Shown here: positions 49,201 through 59,000 of the stretch, in pieces
Layout: each line of letters starts with the position of its first letter
Numbering within the stretch: the first letter of the stretch is position 1
Assembly: GCA_920105625.2 (NCBI GenBank)
Contig: OV050033.1
Coordinates: 2,956,001-3,020,000 of the forward strand
Direction: 5' to 3'
Source of the DNA: Clusia tigrina
Taxonomy: Eukaryota; Arthropoda; Insecta; Diptera; Clusiidae
DNA: 64,000 bases
The notes under the pieces: model-generated
Databases searched by the model: none
Told to the model about the DNA's origin: nothing
Seen by the model: only the letters and a program-made list of their open reading frames with translations
Program-made: the position numbers and the translations under genes

Positions 49201-52200
49201 CAGAACGCATTTCACACCTCCTCCTCCTCCTCCTCCTCTTGCTTCAATTAGCACACCTGACACCTTCCTTTTTCACACTCGCATGAGCTAATTTACAAAA
49301 ATATCCCCAGATTTGCATTATCCTCTGGCAGGCAATGCACACAACTCTCCGGCTGGTGTGGGGCCTCTGCCCAAAACACCGCCCCGCCCCGCCACAAACA
49401 TGACATTGCAATTAAGCGAACAAAGGAAGTCAAGTCAAACACAAATAATAATTGAAAATTTTTCATATTATTTATTTTTTTCATTTGGAAGCAGCGGAGT
49501 CGCTCGTCACGTGCTTCGCGTGATACTCTAAGTTCAGCAAACACACACACACACACGCACACATTGGCAGAAACACAGACAAACCGGCATGTTGCATGGG
49601 CAACAGTCCAAAAGGCAGAACCGGTTCACTTCAAATATTATACAATATTTTTTTGTTTATATTATTTTTATTTGCATTATTTTCGTTTCTGTTTTTGCCA
49701 ATTTTTTTAGGTGATCAGCTTAAAGAGGTTTCATAGCAAACTTACAGACTGGGACTGAGAGTACCTCAGTTACTTCGAGTCATCACTTCAGTTGTTAAGA
49801 TTTGGAGAGCTCATTAGAAAAGTCCCTCTCCAAATCCTATGATCTGGCCAGTCAATATTGCATTGTAGTAGTTAATTGCAAATCCATTGTTGAACTGGCT
49901 TTAAATATGTCAGTCCAAGGGGCGATATACACCATCGCTTGTGAGCCACAGACTCTCATCGGGATAAGACACTTTTAAGCTATTTGCATTAAGTCACCAT
50001 AAAATCAAACCAATTTGGGTTCTCACTGTCTATCGATGAGATCTTAAAAGAGCAGCCTCTGACTCTCGACTGGGTGTTGACCAATATTTTCAACATTTTG
50101 GGAAAAAAGTCTTTTCAACCTATTGGGAAAAATTACCATCAATCCTGGTTCAAAACTCTCTGTAACACCAAAAACCAGATCAAGAGCGGAAATCAGTCAA
50201 AATCTAAACACTATTCATAGGGCAGCATCCTTTAACCGGCTGCAAATCAAAACTAGTAAGACGAGGGTCGAATAAAAGCTTTCACCAGTCGATGGATCAA
50301 GGAGTTTTCCTTGTGCCATGTTGTGTTTTTACATCACCGGATTACTTTGGCAATTCCTATTGAATCCGTTCTATTCCAGACACGAGAGCTCTCTCTTTGG
50401 TAGAATCTTCAACAACATTTTTCAATGCTGGTCTACCATTATCTTTGCAAGATTTGCTGTCTCAGAATTAATATAAATCAATGTATCATTGTAACTTTTC
50501 CATGTTCCATCAACACACGTGAATACTTTCCGATATAAATTTTTTGTGTTGTTATTTCTTTGGAAACAATTCAATTTGATAAACGGAATGCTAAACAATT
50601 ATTTGTTCTGGAACCGAACAAGTTTAGGGGTGTTCCAGAGCGATAGCAGTAGAGTTCATCAGAGTGGAGAGGCAGACGCGCTTATAAATTAAAAATTATT
50701 TGAAAAATTGTAGCTCAGATGTTGCAAACCAACGGACAAATTATCGCTAATTAGGTGCTGAGCAGAAGGGGGGGAAATTGGATAGATTGGCCAGACCAGT
50801 GTACCCAAAAATCCGGAGTCAACAGACACGTGCCCCATTTAACTGAAGTTTGCTCGTAATTAACCCAGTTTGTGTTTCAACAAGTGCCTAATTAGCAGCG
50901 GGAACGAACATTTTTGTTGCTATTCTTGTTCAGCACAAAGTCAACAAAGCGGCCGAACAGAATTTACGAGGGTTTTGGTACAGAACCGGCGATATTTGCT
51001 CTTCACAGCTGTCGAATACTGTGTTGCTAGTAGGCCCAGGGAACTTTGTGGAGTTCACTTAGTAAATTGTTCTCTCCCAGCTCTTCTCAAGAATTCCACT
51101 TGCAATTGCCAGTTGTGAGCTTTGTATGTTTATAATCCCATATTGTTGGCCACTTCATTTGACCACAGCTCATAGAAGAATCAGTCCACTATCCCACTCG
51201 TTCTCTTCAGTCTCTCACTCGATTCTCTTGCAAAAGATTTGCTAACGAAGACTCTTTTCATTTCCAGATTTTATAATACCACAGCGAGTGATCCTGTCGA
51301 TAATGGGCTTCCTGGCTATACTGAATGCGTATACGATGCGCATAACGTTATCTGTGGCTATCACACAATTGGTAGTCAAGAGAAACCAGTCGGAAACTGG
51401 CGGCGATACGGCCGTGTGTCCTGCCGATGATTTGGGCTCAGATGTTGAAGTAAGTATTCCATCAATCAGTGAACCTTCCGATGCATGGTTTATTCTAACA
51501 TTTGACTTGATTATTGCAGAGTGGTGGGGAATATGAGTGGTCCGAAGAATTGCAAGGCTTCATCTTGTCATCGTTCTACATCGGCTATCTTGTGACGCAC
51601 ATCCCCGGCGGCCTGTTGGCCGACCGATTTGGTGGCAAATGGACTTTGGGTTTGGGTATTCTCTCCACTGCCGCCTTTACTGTGCTGACGCCGCTCGCCA
51701 TTAAGGAAGGCGGTTCTACGGGGCTGATAATTGTGCGCGTTTTAATGGGTCTCGGCGAGGGCACTACTTTTCCAGCGTTAAGTGTGCTACTTTCTCAGTG
51801 GGTGCCGAAGAAGGAGCGTGGAAAGCTGGGAGCGCTGGTGTTAGGCGGTGGTCAAGTGGGCACTATTCTAGGTAATCTACTCTCCGGCATTCTACTGGAC
51901 GCCTATGACTGGCCGGTGGTGTTCTACGTGTTCGGTGTCGTTGGAGTTATTTGGTTTATACTCTTCGTAAGCGTCCACTTCCTGATTTTCCCAGTGTTAT
52001 GAAATTAATTGGAATTTTTACTTGCACAGTGCTTCCTCTGCTACAGCGATCCAACGACCCATCCGTTCATAAAGCAGAGCGAGAAGGAGTACCTAATCAA
52101 GGAAATGGGTTCGATAGGTCGCAATACCAATCTGCCGCCCACACCGTGGAAGGCCATTATGACCAATATGCCTATGTTGGCGCTCATCTCCGCCCAGATT

Positions 52201-52965
52201 GGCCATGACTGGGGCTTCTACATTATGGTCACTGACTTGCCCAAGTACATGGCGGACGTGATGCAGTTTTCGATTAAGGCCAACGGCCTCTATTCCTCGC
52301 TACCATACGTGATGATGTGGATAGTGTCGCTGAGTTCCGGGTTCGTGGGCGACTGGCTGATCACGCGCAAGATTCTCAACATTACGAACACACGCAAAAT
52401 GATGACGGGTCTGGGTAAGTGCCACCGCCATCGGGTAGGAACGAACGTGAAATAAATTAAAGATTTTTTTTCTTTTTCTTCAGCTGCTTTCGGACCCGCT
52501 ATCTTCATGGTGGCCGCATCGTATGCCGGCTGTGATCGTTTGGCGGTTGTTATTCTATTCACCATTTGCATGGGCCTGATGGGCAGTTTCTATGCTGGCA
52601 TGAAGTTGAGTCCCCTCGATATGAGCCCCAATTATTCCGGCATCTTGATGGCTATTACTAATGGTATTGGCTCCATAACGGGAGTGGTGGCACCATATTT
52701 AGTGGGAGTCATGACTCCCAATGTAAGTTACGCGAGAGACAGTGTGTTGGGCCTCGAATTTTAAATTTCCTGTTCTTTCTTTCAGGCTACATTGCTGGAA
52801 TGGCGCACCGTGTTCTGGGTGGCCTTTGGAGTGCTCTCCGGCACTGCATTGGTGTACGTGATCTGGGCTTCTGGCGAGGTGCAGCCTTTCAACGATCCAC
52901 CGCGCAGTAAGGACATCGAAGCCGAGGAGCGGGCGGACAAGGAAAAGGAGAAGGATAAGCTATAA
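43243..52965 (+). CDS. SLC17-type MFS transporter, first tandem copy (6 coding exons)
   Basis: Coding exons: 43243-43282, 51268-51449, 51520-51966, 52030-52414, 52484-52722, 52786-52965. All introns are GT..AG, and phases join to 490 residues, the usual SLC17 length. The start (CAAAATG) has a good fly context. The first exon encodes MTQQPAWGIKLSR. About twelve membrane segments are expected. Visible family marks are THIPGGLLADRFGGK between segments 2 and 3, Arg147 and Glu154 in IIVRVLMGLGEGTTFPA (both kept across SLC17), and an N-glycosylation site NQS in the first loop. The TM2 histidine of vesicular glutamate transporters is Leu here. Relatives are annotated as inorganic phosphate cotransporters or sialin-like anion carriers; the substrate cannot be read. 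The C-terminus is highly charged (EKEKDKL). Intron 1 is 7,985 nt, the other four 63-70 nt. Confidence 0.93.
43780..44017. mobile_element. CAGAAAC-type foldback element, copy 2
   Basis: The left arm GGCATAAGGCAGAAAC, then CAACAGAATCTAGTACATT, is the inverse of the right arm near 43957-43997 (TGTACTGGATTCTGTTTCTG, CCTGTTTCTGCCTATGTC). The right border CACTCTGCACCATAAAGCGAC, just over the notation limit if extended further, matches that of copy 1 at 23388-23541. The interior between the arms is longer here (about 150 bp), and the copies differ mainly in this interior. Confidence 0.55.
45063..45084 (+). promoter_or_regulatory. Shared intronic element, copy in SLC17 gene 1
   Basis: The 22-nt stretch AATCATGTGGAACTGATGTA followed by TT matches 56986-57007 in intron 1 of the paralogous gene except for one G/A change. 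Surrounding intron sequence does not align well. Same strand, same intron and absence of flanking similarity suggest selective retention, for example as a transcription-factor site cluster. Function is unknown. Confidence 0.45.
45326..45384 (-). mobile_element. 59-bp LINE tail insertion with 11-bp target-site duplication
   Basis: ATTCTTCTGCC occurs at 45315-45325 and 45385-45395. The enclosed 59 bp (ATAGATAGATAAAGATTTAT, TTAAGGGTGTTTACACCGCG, ATCTGAAAGATC...) align with the extreme 3' end of the LINE at 35690-35750, including the (TATC)n tail read on the minus strand. It is thus an extremely 5'-truncated insertion of the same family. Confidence 0.75.
48228..48417. repeat. 27-bp minisatellite, about 7 units
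   Basis: Seven degenerate copies of ACTGCTTGGTAATCAAAATC plus CTTCATG inside intron 1 of the first SLC17 gene. One unit is shortened (GGGAAGCAAATCC). Confidence 0.85.
49355..50663. repeat. 1.3-kb duplicated block, intronic copy
   Basis: This block aligns end to end with 62701-64000. By eye there are about eight substitutions, one 1-bp difference in a C run near 49372 and one 10-bp indel (ATTTGGAGAG at about 49798-49807, absent in the other copy). Identity is about 99%. The left boundary is sharp (similarity starts at GGTGTGGGG). The right end is set only by the window end. No terminal repeats or coding capacity suggest a transposon. Confidence 0.9.
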
Positions 52966-53457
52966 GACTGTGAAGAAGAATACTATTTCTGTGAATAGCC
53001 GTAAATTATTTGCTAAGGGTGCATTTTTGTACCAATTGAGCCAATAATCATTCAACTACTGTGCAGCACTTAAGTAACAACAATCGAATCGAGATGCACA
53101 GAAAAGCCGAACATATTTGGACTACAATTGAGCGCCTGCTATAACTGCCCTGCAAAAGGACACTTTACTTTATTTAGCATCGTAAGGATAATTTATAAAT
53201 CTAATTGTTAAGTATTAAACCGTGTTAATATTGCAAGCTAGACTAATCTAGAACCCTGATCGTGTAATTTAAATCGTTAAATATTTTGTATTTTGTAAGG
53301 CTGTAACCAGACGCCAGGCACAGCGATGTAGCAACGAAATTAGCGAATTTATTGAATGGAGAACAGGTGCTTCAGCATTTACAATTGTTAGACATATATA
53401 TTAAATTATGCTAGTTCCTATCATATGTTTGTATATTTTCTTAATACATATTTTTCA

Positions 53458-53463
53458 AATAAA
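53458..53463 (+). terminator. Poly(A) signal of the first SLC17 gene
   Basis: A canonical AATAAA lies 493 nt after the stop codon of the first transporter gene (52963-52965) in an AT-rich 3' region. It is the first clear hexamer downstream. Cleavage would be expected about 15-25 nt later. Confidence 0.5.
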
Positions 53464-53514
53464 TCAAATGTTGAAAACATAACCCAAATTAATAGGACAA
53501 TATAATTGGATTAG

Positions 53515-53567
53515 AAGGGAGGCTACAGTTGTTTGAAACCTTCTTCGTATGATTGTAGCCTCTCTTT
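53515..53567. repeat. Imperfect hairpin just past the gene-1 poly(A) site
   Basis: GAAGGGAGGCTACAGTTG on the left pairs with ATTGTAGCCTCTCTTTC on the right, a stem of about 16 bp with mismatches around a loop of about 20 nt. It sits about 50 nt after the AATAAA. It could be a small foldback or part of the 3'-end region; it is shorter than a typical fly microRNA precursor. Confidence 0.45.
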
Positions 53568-54586
53568 CATAGCACCGTGAATCATATTGATTACACTGGC
53601 CATTATACACTTTTATACGGATAAATTCGCACATGCATCTGGGTTTCAGAGATGCCCAGACAGATGTCTCGTAAGTGTTTTCAATAAGTCTTTAAGACAC
53701 CTAAAAGTATGCTGGACTATTTACACTTGCAATTAAAAATAGATAAATTAATCAGAGAAAATAAATGGTGTTTGACGTTGGTATACAAAAGTCAGCACAT
53801 TTTCAAGTACCTCAAAAATGCGTATAAAAAATTGTTAAAATTTGTAACGACCGAACTTCAGACTCTTACAAATAAATACTTCTTTTATGCACATAAGTGA
53901 GTACGAAAGCGTGCCGTATGCACACCATGCCCCCTTTGAGTTAATAACCACCGTTTGCGTTATTCCCCACCTTTTGTTGTAATCACCGCCATCTGCGTTA
54001 ATGATCACCGTGTCCGTTAATCACCAACGATTGCGTATCGTATGCACACCGTGCCCCCAGGGAGCACTAAGATAGCTGTGCCTTGCCGAGCCCCCTTTGT
54101 GTTAATCACCAGCTTTTGCATTTCTCACCGCTGTTTATGTTCATGCTTAAATGTGTCACCGCTCAAAACATCTTACATCTTTGTAGCTTCAGCATTTTGA
54201 AGGCTCCTAAAAGTATGCTCAAGTTTCCATATTTCTTAACAGAAACTCAAAGAAACCCCACGAAGGAGTTAAATGAGATTTTTTGTTGGTATATTTAGCT
54301 AACTTTTTATTTGTATAAAATCAATATCTTCAAATTATATAATGACGATACACATTCGTCTCGGCTTTCAGCTTTTCTCTATATTAACCACTAAGATAGA
54401 GAGAGAAAGAATTATTGCGTTTGGATGATTGGAACGGTGGGTTTGGAACGCTTTGTCATGTCTGCGACATACCCTGAAAAACACAACTGACATCAACATT
54501 TCAAATTTGTGCTTCCGGTGTCAAAACCAAGTCCAGGCGATAAGATAGTTAGTAGTGAGCCCACTGATTTCCCAATTGGGGCAATT
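53568..54586. repeat. Intergenic DNA with degenerate GTTAATCACC repeats
   Basis: From about 53910 to 54140 a loose repeat recurs: CGTATGCACACC(A/G)TGCCCCC appears twice (near 53917 and 54038) with GTTAATCACC-(N)-TTTGCGTT variants between. The remainder is AT-rich with frames of up to 71 codons and no domain. Confidence 0.5.
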
Positions 54587-54713
54587 GAAAGGATCACTCA
54601 TTTTATATGGTGTAAGGATCACTCATTTTATATAGTATAAGGATCACTCATTTTATATAGTGTAAGGATCACTCATTTTATATAGTGTAAGGATCACTGA
54701 TTTTGCATTGTGT
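54587..54713. repeat. 25-bp minisatellite, 5 units
   Basis: Five copies of AAGGATCACTCATTTTATAT followed by AGTGT or GGTGT; the last copy diverges (ACTGATTTTGCATTG). It lies between the two transporter genes. Confidence 0.88.
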
Positions 54714-56090
54714 GCTCATTTGACTCATTTCACTGATGCTTTCAGTAGAAAACCGGTCATTTGCGAACACTACACTTTTGTAGGAGTCAGAATCAGGCCT
54801 ATCCTGCTGAGCAAAGTATTTTTGAGCTTCCTCTGTGATTGACATGGTATTTTTGAAAGTATTGCTATATTCGCTTCTTTTTTTGGTTAGCACTATTCAA
54901 AGTATACCAAAGCAATGATGTGAGGCAGATACTGGCACTTATTTTATACTGGAAATGAGTCAAACCGCAGCAAAACTACTTCAGACAAACACTCACTCGA
55001 CATTATTCACTCAACGAATGAGTAGATTTATGAGGAGGTTAGACAAATGTTTGAATTGTTGAGGTGTTTGTTCACTCAATCGCGACGTATTGGACATTTA
55101 AAGTATGTGTTTGTATGAGTGGAGGCGTTTACACACATCGGCTGCAAGCAAAAGGCAACTCGAGCTTCAAATTCTGTTCAATTGTGAAAAGGACACTAAT
55201 ACTCGTCTCTCGAAGCTCTTGGCAGGAGGTGCATTATACTCGTACATAGAGTGAAAAGTTCATTCTATTGAAGACCTTAACGGCATCACAAGCTATTGCT
55301 ACCCCACCGAGAAACCATCAACACCGCAGCTGCAGTTCCACAATTTTGCCACTGCTGATCTCCTATTTGAACTGAGAGAGATCGAGAGAGGGATGTGCTC
55401 GCATGCTCGCATTTTATCACGTTGGTAATTGGGCTGTAACTGTAATAAACCACGAAAACATCATAAACTGAGATTTATTCGGTATTGTTCCGCCTTTCGA
55501 ATAGGCCAGTAAATCTCGCATCTAATCATGCAGTTAAGTTTATTGTCTAATTAGACGACAAGGCACACATGCTTAGTTTGTTGACCGTATTTTCCATATT
55601 CTGTTTGTGTGGGGATCAGGGAAATAACAGCCGTCAATATGTCAATATGACATACTTGTAGTGCGAAATACGAGTATCTCGGATTTCGGCGGCTGGGTGA
55701 GTTCTGGTTTAGAATCTTAGTTAGAGCAAAAAAAATGAAATAAAAAAACCTGACAGACAGAAACGAAATTTCCGTCGTCATCAGAGCAACAATTCAAATG
55801 CGCATAATTGCGACCAAGCCACACACACAGAAATGTCGCTGTGTTCATTTCGGCTTCAACGTTCGTCGATCTAGCACGGTTTTGAACGTGAACAGTAACG
55901 AGCGCGTCGCTGGCGAACCTTTGCAAAAAGGACATCGAGTGGCGAGGCAGTGGACTCGTAGTCCAATCGGGTCACAAAGTGATTTTATTTCTGTTTTGAA
56001 ATAATTGTGGTGAATCCTTAGCGAAACAAACAAAAGTGAATTAAATTAAGTTCGTTTAAGCGAAGGACATTTTTAAGACTATCCAGCAAC
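54714..56090 (+). promoter_or_regulatory. Upstream region and leader of the second SLC17 gene
   Basis: The stretch up to the start codon at 56091 must contain the promoter and 5' untranslated region of the second transporter. No TATA box at a convincing distance was identified. The segment 55800-56030 is comparatively GC-rich (GAGCGCGTCGCTGGCG) as fly leaders often are. The earlier part holds only short frames and a GAGAGA patch near 55375-55393. Confidence 0.35.
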
Positions 56091-59000
56091 ATGGTGCAGC
56101 AGCCGGCATGGGGCTTAAAAGTCGCCAAATGTAAGCAAAGCTGTTCTTTGGAGAACTGAGTGTCATATTTTAAATATTTTGAATCTTTTAGCTAAATTTT
56201 AACCTTGAAACTGTGATTTGCATCAAGTCAGGCCTGTTTTTTTTTTCTTTCACTACCGCGCATCTGTTTCTGTGTGCGTCTCTATAAATATTCACCGCGT
56301 GTTGCTATTATGCGAGCGGCCTATTTAACTGCCATTTATATATTTACATAATGTACATAATGAATGCCAATTTCATTTCACTCTTCTTTGAGCTCTCCAA
56401 CAATCAGCGACTGCAGGAATACGCTCGCTTACCAAAGAAAGCGCAGCCGACTGCAGTGCTTGCGTTCTCACCACTCGTGGTGAAAGAGATTCCCACCCAA
56501 CGCAGAGCAGTGTCTTACAAGTACAACGAAAGTTATCAGAGGGGTGAGAAAGCCACAAAGGCGGATAACTCTGACCCCACTACTGAGCACCGCATTCAAC
56601 TTATGATCGCTCACTAGTATCATGATTCAAGCCCTGGACTAAGTGCCCGACGCATTATACACCTGCCGGCATATTAATCAAATAGTTCGCACTTTTTTAG
56701 AATAAACATTTTATTCATTACTGTGGGAAGTGCACAAACAAATCATATTTTAAATTGGTATTACCCCTGAATCAGGCGCACATGTCTGTTTGTGTTGCCA
56801 ATGAGGCGCAGTTTGAGTGGACATGCCTGAGTCTCTACGTTCCCTACGTGCGCCACACATAAATTTTGATGGTTCAGTGGAATTATGTGGTTTAATTGAA
56901 TTATGTGCATAATTAGTGAAGTCCATCGCTGAGTCACGAGGCCGAGGTTTATTCACTTGTAACAACTTTTTCACATTGAAATTTCAATCATGTGGAACTG
57001 ATATATTCAGTTGCCGTCCAAACGCTCAGAAACTGTTTTTCTGGCATAATTGCTTCTTGCTCCACGTGTCAGCATTTTGTACCAATTTAGCACCGATTTA
57101 AAAATAATTATTTGTTTACTCTGATTCGGGGTTTTTAATTCAATTTAGTGGAGTTGCGATGAAAAGACTCAATGCATGGCTCCCATTTCACTCAATATTT
57201 ACAATGAGTTGCGGCTCAGTTAGTGGCATTCTAAAGCAACGCAGCCTAGTGTAACAGTCTGAGCGGCTCTCACAGCAGATTGCCACCTGATACTTTCTTT
57301 CTAAATGAGCACATTCTGCTCACCCGACAGGTTTCCAGCGGGCATCTTCTGGGTCAATTGAGCCTGGCGAGTATTGAAACGAAAGTTTGATGGAGTGATA
57401 ACGTAGATGGGGACTTTGAACTGCAACCAAAGCTGTTCCAGTTTTAAGTCTGTTTTGCATTATTTTTTGTGTTGGTTTTTTGCACTCTAATTGATTTGAG
57501 GCCAAAGGCATACCAAGGCTCGGTTTGCAGCACACTTCAAATATGGAGTAATTCACTCAAATCATTTTCTACCCTTAAGTGTCCCTAGTGTTCACCCAAT
57601 CTCTATTATAATTGACCTACTGATGTGACCTGCGCCTTTTCCTGTTCTATTGAATTAACAAAACTAAAGCTAAAGATGATAAGGTCTTGTGCGGGAGTAT
57701 AAATCATAGTTTCATTCCAAAGCATCTTCGATTTAGAGGGTTTTCTTCTAAACTATACATTTAATACTGATAGTTACGCCCACTCTGAACTTCAATTGAA
57801 AAAAAAGAAAGTTGTCAAACCGGTCGCAGTATTTTTGGCGCTTCTACACAACACACACTCGGAGATTGATTTTTATAGTATGCGTAGATTTAATCACCAT
57901 TCCAGTTGTGGTCTCTTGGAGCTCCTACGTCTTTTCATGTTCTTGTATTTAGTCGGTTCTCGAGCGACATTCGGTTCATACCGGCATTAAACAAGAAATC
58001 GATTCTCAGAAAAGACTTAAAGAGACAAATAAAATCGCATATCTGAAAACTCCATACCAACAGATATGAAATCAATCGGGAACTTCAGGTGGTGGTGGTA
58101 AGAAGCTAAGGGGACTTAAGCTAATATCGCAATTTGGCATCACTGGCAAAGTGTCTCGAGGACCACCAATTACATCATTCCTCATGAGTTTCGATTCGCA
58201 TTTTGACATCTCTTAAAATGAATCTAAAGACTGCCATCACCTGACCACCAATGACTATTGACGTCATAATCCCCACTTCCATGCCAAAAGTGAATATTTA
58301 TATAAAAAAAACCTAAATCAAACAACAACATCGATTTGAATTAAATGAAAGAGACTGGTTTTGGATAATTAAAAGGTCGTCGAGATATTGCACAAAACAT
58401 AACCGGATATTTGCGAGCCGTCTTATTCGGTAATTAATGGAACAGTACGTCTCAGGCTGTTGTATTATATTTCTAAAAGTATTTCATTAGCCACAGGAAG
58501 GCAATGACGGGAAGGGATGAGGGAGGGTCTAAGCTGGTGTAATAATGAGCTTTTAAGTACGGTCTATAAATATTCTGCAGTGCTGCGTCATTCTCAGATT
58601 CTATTACCTAATAAACGAATGCGATAGGTAATGACTTGAAGTGCAACGTTCGAAAGTCTCCCATTGAACTGTGCACGGGATTCCTATAGTTTGATTCATT
58701 TGAGACTCTGGGGGGATAATGCAGAAAAATTCCCTGGCATTTTCTTGTAACTAAATGGCACACTCATAAAATGTGCCAACAATGAGACCGCAACCCATCG
58801 AAACCAATTACTCTGCTATGTGAGGACGATGTGTACGGATATGAACTATACTCGAATCAGATAGAAAATATGATTATTTTCGGATCTTTGCGAGTATTAC
58901 GCCAAGTTTTCCTTGATATCATTTCAATCCTCGCTCTTCATTGGCATTAGATGCAGTTAGGAATGAGATCATAAGACCAAATTTGTCAATGATAATAATA

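Larger units (their letters stand above)
43283..51267 (+). other. Intron 1 of the first SLC17 gene (about 8 kb)
   Basis: Begins GTAAGTTACAATCC and ends TTTCATTTCCAG. It holds a (GT)n run at 43306-43328, a foldback element (43780-44017), the 22-nt element shared with the paralogue's intron (45063-45084), a 59-bp LINE tail insertion (45326-45384), a SINE-like tail near 47155-47205, a 27-bp minisatellite (48228-48417), a CTC run near 49220-49240, and the block duplicated at the window end (49355-50663). No other exon or nested gene was recognised. Confidence 0.7.
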
